A stretch of DNA of 17,144 nucleotides, from the NCBI GenBank assembly GCA_036244855.1, contig BQKZ01005598.1, positions 1 to 17,144 on the forward strand, in the 5' to 3' direction. Positions 7,207 through 15,340 of the stretch are shown here, in pieces. The position numbers and the translations under genes were made by a program. The first letter of the stretch is position 1; every line of letters begins with the position of its first letter. Under the pieces are notes generated by a model. That model worked only from the letters and a program-made list of their open reading frames with translations, did no database searches and had not been told where the DNA came from. Source of the DNA: Temnopleurus reevesii (Eukaryota; Echinodermata; Echinoidea; Temnopleuroida; Temnopleuridae).

Positions 7207-8180
7207 CTACTTTGGATAGAATTGGCGAATGGCATAAATGATTTCCCAAGCTTGTTGGGGCCATCATCATTGTGCCACAGAATTCTTCCCGGTAGGTGGG
7301 AAGGAGATCCGGGTTGTACCACATTGTCGCCTTAGTTTATTCTTTGCGTGCATCCGCTTGCCCTTGATTGTGTTGGTATGCAGCCAGTAGAGTACAGGAT
7401 CCACAAAGTTGTCCTCCTGCATAACCACGTCATGGAAATACCGGTACACCCCGTTGTTTAAATTCTCCAGGTCACGATAAGCAGCTCAGCCATCACTAAT
7501 GATGTGAGTGCCTGGGAGGCACCATCTCTCGATCGGTTCCAGGGTTGCTTGATCTCTCTGCTGCACGATTTGCATTAGAAATCGCCCGCTCTCATGCTCG
7601 ACAGCCCCGAAAACCCAATGGCCATCTCGAATGGCTCCTCGGTGGTATTTGCGATGAAAAAATTTAGACTCGTCGATCTCAACGATGATCGGGTCACCAT
7701 TGTCGGCGAAGCCACCCAAGGGTCTCGTATTCGCGATGATGGCCTGACTACAGACGTCCCGCAAGAAATTTGCCCAGTTTGTCGCAGACTTGTCGTCACA
7801 ATCGACTTCCGCTTGAATAGAATTCAAGGGAAAGTCAGATGACTATAAGTAGATGAAGAGGCCTATCTTCCGTAGGGAAAGCTTGCTTTGTGAGAAAAAG
7901 CTTCTGTGCCAGATACTTCGCTTCCGTCGGCACGGTGCCCCACACCTCCCATGTGGCCATCCACTCCATTCTCTTGACGTAGCCGAGCCCTCTCACGGCA
8001 GAACTCGCAGATTCCCCTATTACTTATGAGACCCCTCTCGGCCAAGAACTGTAGACAATCTTCAAGGTCGACTAATGTCGGTATCGGCTCAAACAGCTGG
8101 AGGTCTTGTTGAAGAACTTGTGCTGGGTTCATAACCTGATTTGCAGCAATGATTTTGAAGCGTTGACAAATACCAGCCAT
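7207..8180 (-). pseudogene. Merlin (ISXO2/IS1016-like) transposase pseudogene, copy 1
   Basis: DDE transposase of the Merlin superfamily, which would cut and paste its own element in the nucleus. The ATG is at 8180 (MAGICQRFKIIAANQ); an ancestral stop TAG at 7207 follows FYPK, giving about 324 codons. Order: N-terminal region (QLFEPIPTLVDLEDCLQFL), zinc-ribbon half ICEFCRERARL, then a one-base deletion near 7951 that hides the W-R-C-G-A-P-C half of the ribbon; a TAG for Trp at 7843-7845; core VEIDESKFFHRKYHRG with the first Asp, HWVFGAVE, HIISDG with the second Asp followed by TGA instead of Trp; and HTNTIKGKRM, where the catalytic Glu of the family (TIEGKW) is Lys. It is clearly dead. Similarity to the other copies extends from about 7171 to 8225, and terminal repeats were not located. 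Confidence 0.88.
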
Positions 8181-8235
8181 CTTGATGAAAGTCAATGCGG
8201 CAAGTGAGCAGTACCCCCAAACTAATCTGGCTACT

Positions 8236-8700
8236 TTAAATTGAAAATTATACACAAGGGATGGTATGCTTTTGACGAGGCTGCTACCATTTCTTTATTC
8301 AAGTTTTTGATGAATAGATCCCTTATGTTTTGAACTAGGTGCCTACGATCTGGATATTTTGAAAATTGAAAAGTACACATGACGGCTAGTATGCATTTAA
8401 TAAGGTTGCTTGTGTTTCATTCTTCAAGTTCTCAGTAAATAGCTCCCTTATGCTACTAACTAGATGCACAGGATTTGGCTTCTTTAAGTTTTCAATAGGT
8501 AGCGAAAATACACCAAGACTAGCATCTTATGTGGTTGTCGGGCTTGTTTTTGCACGACGTTCATCAGCTTCGCTTGGATCTTTGCTGCCCTCAATTTTTT
8601 TGTATCAAATTATCAAGGATGTTATATGTTTGAACAAACTGTTCCACATCCTTGCTGTCGACAGCGTCCTGAAACTTTCTACTTAGTTTGCTCCTGTAAA
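8236..8700 (-). repeat. Decayed tandem coding repeats (unrecognised helical peptide units)
   Basis: Two plus-strand units about 125 bp apart share tttattcaagttt...gaatag.tccctta (near 8297 and 8422). On the minus strand they read as related peptides, HLVSSIRELFTENLKNETQA and RHLVQNIRDLFIKNLNKEMV, in different frames. Upstream on the same strand (about 8690-8615) lies a third type, KFQDAVDSKDVEQFVQTYNI, which recurs at 13880-14110. The heptad-like spacing suggests helices. Stops and frameshifts break all units. This sits just 5' of Merlin copy 1 on the same strand and may be a remnant of a neighbouring gene or a captured sequence. Confidence 0.45.
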
Positions 8701-9006
8701 AGCAGAATTTATTCAATAGCCTCCTCTTTGATCTCCGCTGTTTTCTGTCAACATCATGAAATTTCAACTTTCAGGGAAAGTCACTTCCAGATGAATGTTC
8801 TCCTTTTAGACCGCTTTTCACTTCCACTTATCCAGAAATCCGAAGAAAGATTTATTAATAAATGAGCTGTAATTCATGTTCTTTTCATGCTGTACCACCT
8901 CCTTAGAGGTAGTCTCTTTGGTTTTGCCTAGATATGTTTAAATAAACAAAAATTGCTCGTAATTTTTACACCAAGTTAAAACTCCACCATCCATCATCCA
9001 TATATA
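8701..9006. other. No feature recognised
   Basis: Unique-looking sequence between the peptide-repeat remnant and the 3' flank of Merlin copy 2. Short frames are present on the plus strand without family features. A polyadenylation-like AATAAA occurs near 8941, with no gene to attach it to. Confidence 0.4.
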
Positions 9007-9169
9007 CCTTTGTTATTTTGATACTCCTCTGCCTGCCTTAGGCAATTATCAGCTGAAGAGATGAGGTTTACCTTGTGGTTATTTTTCTCTGAGTCGGCAA
9101 ACAAGTTTTCTTTCCAAGTGATATTACTGTCGTCTTGCTTCCTTACAGGAGCTGTTTGACATTTTTATC

Positions 9170-10299
9170 CTACCCTGGATAGAATTGGCGAAGGGCACAA
9201 AGGATTTCCCCAAACTCGTAGGGGCCAGCAATGCAATTCAATTCAATTAAACTTTATTTAACCATATTAAAATCACATCATATACAAAGGTACAAGTAAT
9301 ATAAAATGGTTGGGACCCTAAAGAAGCAGCATTTTGCTTATAATAGAAGGCCCCTTGAACAAAAACATACAAGTATATATAACTTAATCATTGCGCCACA
9401 TACATTCATCCAGGTAGGTGGGAAAGAGATCCCGGGTTGTGCCACAATACTCCTTAGTTTCTTCTTTGCGTGCATCCACTTGCCCTCGATTGTGTTGGTA
9501 TGCAGCCAGTCGAGTACAGGATCCACAAAGTTGTCCTCATGCACAACCATGTCATGGAGATATACCCCGTTTAAATTCTCCCGATCACGATAAGCAGCCC
9601 AGCCCTCACTAATGATGTGAGTGCCTGGGAGGCACCATCTCTCGATGATTGGTTCCAGGGTTGCTCGATCCCTCTACTGCACGATTTGCATTAGAAATCG
9701 CTCGCTCTCACGCTCGACTGCCCCGAAAACCAAATGGCCATCTCGAATGGCTCCTCGGTGGTATTTGCGATGAAAAAATTTATAGACTCGTCGATCTCAA
9801 CGATGATCGGGTCACCATTGTCGGCGAAGCTACCCAAGGGTCTCATATTCGCGATGATGGCCTGACTGCAGACGTCCCGCAAGAAATTCTCCCAGTTTGT
9901 CACAGTCTTGTCATCACAATCGACTTCCGGTTGAATAAAATTCAAGGGAAGGTCAGATGACCATAAGTAGATGAAGAGGGCTATCATCCATAAGGAAATC
10001 TTGCTTTTTGAGAAAAAGCTTCCGTGTCGAATACTTCACTTCCGTCGGCACGGTGCGCCGCACCTCCACATGTGGCCATTCACTTCATCCTCTTGATGTA
10101 GCCGAGCCCTCTCGTGACAGAACTCACACGTTCGCGTATTTCTTATGAGACCCCTCTAAGCCAAGTTGTGTAGACAATCTTCAAGGTCGACCAATCTCGG
10201 TATCTGCTCAAAACACTGGAGGTGTTGATAAAGAACTTGTGCTGGGTTCATAACCCGATTTGTAGGAACGATTTTGATGCGTTGACGAATACCAGCCAT
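9170..10299 (-). pseudogene. Merlin transposase pseudogene, copy 2
   Basis: The start ATG at 10299 and the stop TAG at 9170-9172 after QFYPG match the other copies. Visible parts are TCEFCHERARL and MWRCGAPCRRK (zinc ribbon intact in frame), then TGA at 10036-10038; the core VDCDDKTVTNWENFLRDVC and IIVEIDES; then a two-base insertion at about 9781 that shifts frame in the catalytic domain. The second catalytic Asp is Glu (HIISEG), while the third acidic residue is kept (HTNTIEGKWMHAKKKLR). A ~160-bp retrotransposon tail at 9229-9388 splits the C-terminal MWRN..GP segment. The TGA is shared with copy 3 but not copy 1, which points to duplication of an already dead copy. Confidence 0.88.
9229..9388 (-). 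mobile_element. Short non-LTR retrotransposon tail inserted in Merlin copy 2
   Basis: Copies 1 and 4 read directly from ggggcca to attg(c/t)gccacag, but copy 2 has about 160 extra bases here. On the minus strand the insert ends AAATAAAGTTTAATTGAATT plus further GAATTG units, the pentanucleotide-type 3' tail (AATTG)n common on CR1/L2-like elements of marine animals. No coding sequence is included, so it is a severely 5'-truncated copy. Flanking duplication is at most a few bases (aat). Confidence 0.72.
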
Positions 10300-10340
10300 C
10301 TTGATGAAAGTTAATGCAGTAAGTGAGACATACCCAAACT

Positions 10341-10680
10341 AATCGAATGTTTTAAAAATTTTACCCCATGCTGGTGTTGCTATATTGCGCAATGAGAGAG
10401 GCAGTGTACTCTGACGTGTTATAAAATACAGTAATGATTTGTGCCTTGTTCGAAATTGTGTGGGAGTTGGAACGTTTTCCTATCAGAAGTTTGAAATATC
10501 CCAAAACGTTTTTTTGGCAGCTTATTGTGCATGGGCACAGACTCTGTTTCTTTCCTGAAGCAGGGGTTTGCCTGGTCAAGGGAGTGTTAGCCACTTGGAA
10601 GGTACCCTTTTGTCACTCACCCTATTCATTGCTTTAATAGTTATGTACTGCAGGTGTATGCTTCGTCATGTTCAAGCATA
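10341..10680. repeat. Flank shared by Merlin copies 2 and 3 (matches 13455-13780)
   Basis: This segment continues the similarity between copies 2 and 3 beyond the transposase 5' end, with only scattered differences, and ends at catgttcaag (10669-10678 and 13768-13777). Copy 1 lacks it. Both strands have open frames. The minus-strand one (KNVLGYFKLLIGKRSNSHTI then TSEYTASLIAQYSN) is conserved in both copies, but overall similarity is equally high outside it, so coding status is unproven. Confidence 0.75.
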
Positions 10681-10785
10681 TCTCATCATATTTTGATGAT
10701 CAAGCTAAAGAAATTAGAACTGCACTAACACGAAAAACACAACTTCAAATCGAGCAGGTAAAACCCTGCTAAGATGAGATATTTC

Positions 10786-11548
10786 CTACCCTCTATATTC
10801 CTTTTCATGCAGTCCCTCATAAGAAGTCCGGCATGCCTCCTTGCCAACGTCAAAGGGGCGCCACTTGCCAGTACAGACAAGCCGCATTCTCTGCGGTCGC
10901 CAGGCCTGTCCCCATGACGTCTTCTCCCCTTGGCTTGGGCCATGAGTCGTGCCACATCCTCCGATATAGGCAGAGGTGTTGGTGGAGGTATAGGGCTGCT
11001 TTGGCAGATAGGGGGAGTCGGTCTGTATTAAGAGATGGTCACGGGGGACTCCCCGAAGTCTGGCTCTCCTCGGCCCACTAAACCTACTCACCTTGGCGGT
11101 ATACTCGAAGTAGGAATGCGTGTACGTTTGCCGCTATGCCTCGATCTCCCCAAGGCATTGGGTAGAGCAATGGAAGTGAATCCGTTGCTGCGTGCTTACC
11201 CCACATTTGGTGAGTAGCATACGAATCTCCTGTGAGGGCCTTAGTGTTCCTTTGTCATTTCGTTCCCCACGCAGGTTGAGAACCAACACCTTACTGGTGC
11301 TCCGCACCAGGACCTGTTCCAGGACCCTGCGCTGAGCGGCCCACTGATCCTGGGGACCTAGAAATCCAAACCCACCTCTCCTAGCGCCACGGCACAGGGA
11401 TCGCAAAAGAGAGCCCCCATCATAGCCAAGTCTTTGTCATCCACCCTAGGTGCCTGCCTAGGAATGATTCCTACAGCCATCCGGATGCGGGCGTCCTGAA
11501 GGCGGGATCACCTCATATTGTGGTGGGTCATGTTGCTCTGTTTCCTAC
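10786..11548 (-). pseudogene. TatD-family metal-dependent nuclease pseudogene, copy 2 (C-terminal two thirds)
   Basis: TatD enzymes are TIM-barrel metallonucleases. Reading down the minus strand: a degraded N-terminal part from about 11548; DQWAAQRRVLEQVLVRSTSK; VLVLNLRG (the family's VIHxRG His is lost to Asn); RIHFHCS; GEIEA followed by TAG (11134-11136) where a Trp is expected; HSYFEYTAKVSRFSG; then HLLIQTDSPYLPKQ, matching the (E)TDSPYLP metal site but with Gln for Glu. Beyond 10990 the frame shifts twice, and EDVMGTGLATAENAACLYWQ, the C-terminal helix typical of TatD, is readable in another frame. It is dead. The N-terminal HxH motif is absent. Compare the fragment at 14116-15007, which holds the missing part. 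Confidence 0.82.
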
Positions 11549-11671
11549 TTCCAGGTTTGTCTCTCCCGAACATACACAGGAAGGTTTGTTGCATGTCCCC
11601 AACAAAGGGCACTCCATCTTCAACCACAACTGCGTCGTAAATGTCATTAAAACGGAATCTCTGTTGCATTT
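11549..11671 (-). CDS. Exon 2 of an unrecognised two-exon gene start (gene B)
   Basis: The acceptor on the minus strand is a pyrimidine-rich run (tttttctttttgtgtatttt) ending gtcaag. The exon begins at 11671 with AA, completing a codon opened by exon 1 (phase 1) as GAA. It reads EMQQRFRFNDIYDAVVVEDG then VPFVGDMQQTFLCMFGRDKP. The likely donor is GTAGGA at 11548-11543. The composition (acidic, hydrophobic core strands, DGVPFVGD turn) looks like a genuine globular domain, but I recognise no family. Similarity to the other TatD copy begins right at the donor, so the downstream exon, if any, is not identifiable here. Confidence 0.5.
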
Positions 11672-12390
11672 CTTGACAAAATACACAAAAAGAAAAACTG
11701 ATACTAATTAACATGGCAATCTTGAATAGTTCTTTTTCTTTCTATGTCCAATCTATTATGCAATATTTATTTATCCATGAATTATACACAACTAAATTTT
11801 GTTCAAATTTATGTTAAAAAAATGCAAGCACAACAATTTATAAATGATAATAATAATAATAATATTAATTTGTGCCTATATAGCGCATAATATATAATCT
11901 ATATGAGGTTTTTTGTTGGTGGCATATGATAGGCTACATCATGATTTTAAAGGTGGGCCATACAGGGATGTGTTGATTAAATTTTGATTCCCGAGTGTTT
12001 GTTTGAGGTACCATCACTGCCAGGGAGCGAAGTGACCGAGGGGAGGGTATGGGAAGGGAGTATTGATGGTCAACGGCATGCTTTCGGCATTTGGAAAATG
12101 TGTTTGATTTAGGCTATAATCCCCCCCCCCTCCCCCCACCCCCCCAAAAAGAAATCTTCTTCTTAGCACAAAACATTTATTTGAATGTGGATAAGTTGGA
12201 AGATGAATTCTGCTGTATTATTCTAGACCGCTGTGGAAATTTGGCATTTTAAGTGCCGGGTAAATTTGCTGATTTTATCTCGCATGCCGGGCGGACCTGC
12301 CTGAGTGCTGCATGGGTATGCTGCCCAGTACTGCCCGGCGTAGGCACAGCCCTGGTCATAATTGTTCCACGATTTTATTACTTTTATTAC
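11672..12390 (-). other. Intron of gene B, with repeat tails and a poly-C tract
   Basis: Non-coding and AT-rich near exon 2. It contains an (ATA)n tract (11845-11866) followed by tgtgcctatatagcgc (11871-11887), the inverted 3' end of a LINE/SINE type in which a tatatagcgc-like end joins an (ATT)n tail. It also has a C-rich tract at 12121-12146, prone to polymorphism or sequencing error, and a GC-rich patch at 12280-12350 (gccgggcgg, gctgcccagtactgcccgg). Confidence 0.55.
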
Positions 12391-12574
12391 CAGATGTACT
12401 GACGGAGCCGACAGCATCTACGTTGAATTTTAGAGATGTCCATTTCTCAAAGATATCTTTCACTTTGTGTGCTTCTTCCTCCGTATAGACGTAGCCTCGT
12501 AAACAACCTTTTTCCCTTTCCCCGACAGATGTCCACACGGACTCCCAAGGACAAAGTTCCACTTCACCATCCAT
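12391..12574 (-). CDS. Exon 1 (start codon) of an unrecognised gene (gene B)
   Basis: The ATG at 12574 has a good Kozak context (A at -3, G at +4) and a closely following second ATG-like GATGGT. It encodes 61 codons: MDGEVELCPWESVWTSVGER, EKGCLRGYVYTEEEAHKVKD, IFEKWTSLKFNVDAVGSV and STS plus one base. The donor is GTAATA at 12390-12385, less than ideal, but the phase (one base over) fits exon 2 exactly. TEEEAHKVKDIFEKWTSLKF looks like an amphipathic helix followed by a strand. The upstream region carries a promoter-like CRE block. Lack of internal stops and the start context make this the best candidate host gene in the window; product unknown. Confidence 0.55.
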
Positions 12575-12593
12575 TTTTACAGAAGCTAACCTG

Positions 12594-12710
12594 ATCGAGA
12601 CGACGTACGTACGGTACGGATACCCTCATCTGGGATTCCCCTTTTGCAGCGGGAGTTTTTGACGTCACTTTATGTTGTGACGTCACGCTTGGTAAACCAC
12701 GCCCACCAAA
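12594..12710 (-). promoter_or_regulatory. Promoter-like region with paired CRE sites
   Basis: Two perfect palindromic TGACGTCA sites (12660-12667 and 12678-12685), the CREB/ATF consensus, lie 18 bp apart about 90-110 bp upstream of the gene B ATG. A CACGCCCACC box (KLF/Sp-like) follows at 12698-12707, and the block is CpG-richer than its AT-rich surroundings (cgacgtacgtacggtacgg at 12601-12619). This arrangement fits a core promoter of a minus-strand gene. The sites are palindromic, so bidirectional use is possible. Merlin copy 3 begins only ~30 bp beyond. Confidence 0.6.
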
Positions 12711-12734
12711 CGCTCCATGAGCTCATCGGTTGCT

Positions 12735-13409
12735 TCCCGAGAGGCACCATCTCTCGATTATCAGTTCCAGGGTTGCTCGATCCCTCTGCTGCACGATTTG
12801 CATTAGATATCGCCCGCTCTCACGCTCGACTGCCCCGAAAACCCAATGGCCATCTCGAATGGTTCCTCGGTGGTATTTGCGAAGGAAGAACTTAGACTCG
12901 TCGATCTCAACGATGATCTGGTCACCATTGTCGGCGAAGCCACCCAAGGGTCTCATATTCGCGATGATGGCCTGACTGCAGACGTCCAGCAAGAAATTCT
13001 CCCAGTTTGTCGCAGTCTTGTCGTCACAATCAACTTCCGGTTGAATAAAATTAAAGGGAAGGTCAGATGACCATAAGTAGATGAAGAGGGCTATCATCCA
13101 TAAGGAAATCTTGCTTTTTGAGAAAAAGCTTCCGTGTCGAATACTTCACTTCCGTCGGCACGGTGCGCCGCACCTCCACATGTAGCCATCCACTTCATTC
13201 TCTTGACGTATCCGAGCCCTCTCATGGCAGAACTCACACGTTCGCGTATTTCTTATGAGACCCCTCTAAGCCAAGAACTGTAGACAATCTTCAAGGTCGA
13301 CCAATCTCGGTATCCGCTCAAAATGCTGGAGGTGTAGCTAAAGAACTTATGCTGGGTTCATAACCTAATTTGTAGGAAAGATTTTGATGCGTTGACGAAT
13401 ACCAGCCAT
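12735..13409 (-). pseudogene. Merlin transposase pseudogene, copy 3 (3'-truncated)
   Basis: The ATG lies at 13409, at the same site as in the other copies. The zinc-ribbon region is followed by TGA at 13146-13148, the same stop as copy 2. The core is otherwise well kept: FIQPEVDCDDKTATNWENFL, IIVEIDESKFFLRKYHRG with the first catalytic Asp, HWVFGAVERESGRYLMQIVQ and IIERWCLSG. Similarity ends near 12735, just before HIISDG, so the second and third catalytic acids are missing. The break lies next to the CRE promoter of gene B. The shared stop and shared flank with copy 2 imply block duplication. Confidence 0.87.
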
Positions 13410-13454
13410 CTTGAGGAAAGTTAATGCAGTGAGTGAGACATACCCAAACTAATT

Positions 13455-13780
13455 GAATGTTTTGAAAATTTTACCCCATGCTCATGTTGCTATATTGTGC
13501 AATGAGAGAGGCAGTGTACTCTGACGTGTTACAAAATACATAAATGATTTGTGCCTTGTTCGAAATTGTGTGGGAGTTGGAACGTTTTACTATCAGAAGT
13601 TCGAAATATCCCAAAACGTTTTTTGGCAGCTTATTGTGCATGGGCACAGACTCTGTTTCTTTCCTGAAGCAGGGGTTTACCTGGTCAAGGGAGTGTTGGC
13701 CACCTGGAAGGTACTCTTTTGTCACTAGACCTATTCATTGCTTTAGTGCTGCAGGCGTATGCTTCATCATGTTCAAGCGC
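13455..13780. repeat. Flank shared with Merlin copy 2 (matches 10341-10680)
   Basis: Near-identical to the segment following copy 2, running from the transposase 5' side to catgttcaagc. A small deletion (loss of about 10 bases around ctttagtgctgcagg relative to ctttaatagttatgtactgcagg) distinguishes it. Beyond 13780 the two copies diverge completely until TatD sequence appears on each side. Confidence 0.75.
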
Positions 13781-14112
13781 TTTTGGGATGAGCTTGCTTC
13801 TTTCATCAGGAAACATGTGTTCATGATATCTGACATCCTCTCTTTTTTTTCTAAATTCACCCACTTTGTTATGAGAATGTCCATGTTTTCAAGGATGTTA
13901 TATGAATGAACAAACATTTCTACATCCTGGCTGTCCACAACGTTCTGATATTTAATGCACTTTGGAAGGAGCTTGCTTCTTTCATCAGGAAACATGTTGT
14001 ATCAGAGATCTCTCCTCTTTCCTGAATTCACCTTCTTTGATATGAGTATGTGAGAATGTTATATGTTTCAACAAACTATTCAACATCCTTGCTGTCCAAA
14101 GCTCCCTCAAAT
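13781..14112 (-). repeat. Decayed ~165-180-bp tandem coding repeats
   Basis: gagcttgcttctttcatcagg occurs at about 13790 and 13969, and ...atgttatatg....caaac....tacatcc.ggctgtcca at about 13895 and 14050. On the minus strand they read as related peptides: VVDSQDVEMFVHSYNILENM with KKERMSDIMNTCFLMKEASS, and ALDSKDVE-stop-FVETYNIL. The same peptide occurs at 8615-8690 next to Merlin copy 1 (AVDSKDVEQFVQTYNIL). It is broken by stops. It directly abuts and replaces the C-terminal half of the TatD fragment at 14116. Confidence 0.6.
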
Positions 14113-14115
14113 TCT

Positions 14116-15007
14116 GAACAATGGATGTGAATCCGTTGCTGCGTGCTTACCCCACATTTGGGGAGTAGCATACGAATCTCCTGTGAGGGCCTTAGTGTTC
14201 TTTCGTCATTTCGTTCCCCACGTAGGTGGATAACCAACACCTTACCCGTGCTCCGCACCAAAACCTGTTCCAGGACCCTGCGCTGAGCGGCCCACTGATC
14301 CTCGGGGACCGAGAAATCCAGACCCACCTCTCCTAGCACCACGGCACGGGGATCGCAAAGGAGAGTCCCCATAGTAGCCAGGTCATTGTCGTCCACCCTA
14401 GGTGCCTGCTTAGGATGAATCCCTTCAGCCATCCGGATGTGGGCGTCCCGAAGGCGAAACACCTCATCGTGGTGGTTCATGTCGCTATATACTGCGACGC
14501 CACCAATCAACTCCACGGGAACCTGTGGGCGGAAAGATGGGTGGGGCCCCATGGCGTAGTTGCCCCGACGGTGAGTCTTTCGCTCTAGCGCGTCTAAGTG
14601 AAAGTGGCTATCGAAAGCCTCTGGGACCCTCGGTTTAGTCAAAGGTGCTTTGGGCTGAGTGCCCAGAGGCGGTCTCCCAGTGTTCTAGGCACGGGCCCCT
14701 TCACGGCTAGCCTAGGAGGAGCCAGGCTGTGGCCTCCTTGCGCTTGGTACCCTGGTAATCGGGATGGCGGTCGAAAGACCTTGTGAGACGTCAGACGCTA
14801 CTTGTTTCGCGTAGGAACGCTCGCCAGCCGGGAAAGTTCGGTGCAAGGGAGAGCGGGAACGGTTCCTCCTGGAAGAGGACCTCCAGGACTGTTTGTCAAG
14901 CGTGCAGGACGGTCTCTTGCTAACCGGGGTGTCGCCAGCCACTTCAACTCGCTCCACTCGTCCTCTGTGAGATCGCTCACGAAGAGTGCAAGGATCCTCC
15001 AGTACAT
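14116..15007 (-). pseudogene. TatD-family nuclease pseudogene, copy 3 (leader plus N-terminal two thirds)
   Basis: The TatD domain is open from about 14709 to 14116. Numbering from the TTG at 14642: FDSHFHLD (10-17, the HxH metal site), GIHP (74-77), VVLGEVGLDFS (101-111, metal-bridging Glu 105), VIHLRG (137-142, His 139) and IHIHC (171-175). At 14112-14118 it runs into the peptide repeat (EFEGALDSKDVE) and a stop, losing the TDSPYL part that copy 2 keeps. No ATG precedes the domain. Upstream, in other frames, lie a Ser/Arg-rich linker (RSSSRRNRSRSPLHRT) and LTEDEWSELKWLA near 14965, a plausible original N-terminus separated by a frameshift and stops. Domain order resembles TATDN2-like animal proteins (inference). 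Not functional as written. Confidence 0.78.
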
Positions 15008-15177
15008 GTGATTTGTTATTTTGATACTTCTCTGCTTGCCTTGGGCAATTATAAGCCGAAGAGATGAGGTTTACATTGTGGTTATTCTTTTTTGAGTCGG
15101 CAATCAAGTTTTCTTTCTAAGTGGTGTTACTTTCTTCCTTATAGGAGCACTGAAAAGTGCTGTTTGACGTTTTCATC

Positions 15178-15340
15178 CTACCCTAGATAGAATTGGCGAA
15201 TGGCACAAAGGATTTCCCCAAACTTGTTGGGGCCAACATTATTGCGCCACAGAAAGTCAGTCAGGTAGGTGGGAAAGAAATCCCGGGATGTGCCACATTG
15301 CCGCCTTAGTTTCTTCTTTGCGTGCATCCACTTACCCACG
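15178..15340 (-). pseudogene. Merlin transposase 3' fragment, copy 4
   Basis: About 54 codons of the transposase C-terminus, cleanly open: GKWMHAKKKLRRQCGTSRDF, FPTYLTDFLWRNNVGPNKFG, EILCAIRQFYLG, then TAG at 15178-15180. It gives the best view of the intact family C-terminus. Upstream coding sequence is cut at about 15341, where a second copy of the 3' flank (gttattctt..cggagtcggcaaacaagttg, 15344-15423) is joined in the same orientation. The normal 3' flank lies at about 15010-15177. Confidence 0.75.

Larger units (their letters stand above)
9007..10340 (-). mobile_element. Merlin element copy 2 (with its 3' flank)
   Basis: The span includes a 3' flank (9007-9169) that matches the flank of copy 4 at about 15010-15177: ttgttattttgatac, a gaagagatgaggttta block, gagtcggcaa and gttttctttc. 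The transposase pseudogene follows, and then 5' sequence up to the point where copies 2 and 3 enter their shared non-transposase flank. Terminal inverted repeats and target duplications could not be fixed, so both limits are estimates from copy-to-copy similarity. Confidence 0.7.

Noticed and set aside
7594..7842. Plus-strand ORF MLDSPENPMAISNGSS... and its relatives at 9649-9960 and 12846-13070
   Set aside because: They are antisense shadows of the Merlin transposase core. They recur only because the transposase copies recur, and the minus-strand frame has the family motifs.
10833..11217. Plus-strand ORFs over the TatD C-terminal region
   Set aside because: The GC-rich antisense strand of the TatD pseudogene explains the open frames; recognisable motifs lie only on the minus strand.
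12121..12146. Poly-C tract as a regulatory G-quadruplex element
   Set aside because: The run is simple low complexity inside an intron with no supporting context. It may partly be sequencing slippage.
14712..15107. Ser/Arg-rich minus-strand ORF as an SR splicing protein
   Set aside because: It sits directly upstream of the TatD domain in frameshifted continuity, so it is better read as the low-complexity leader of the TatD pseudogene.
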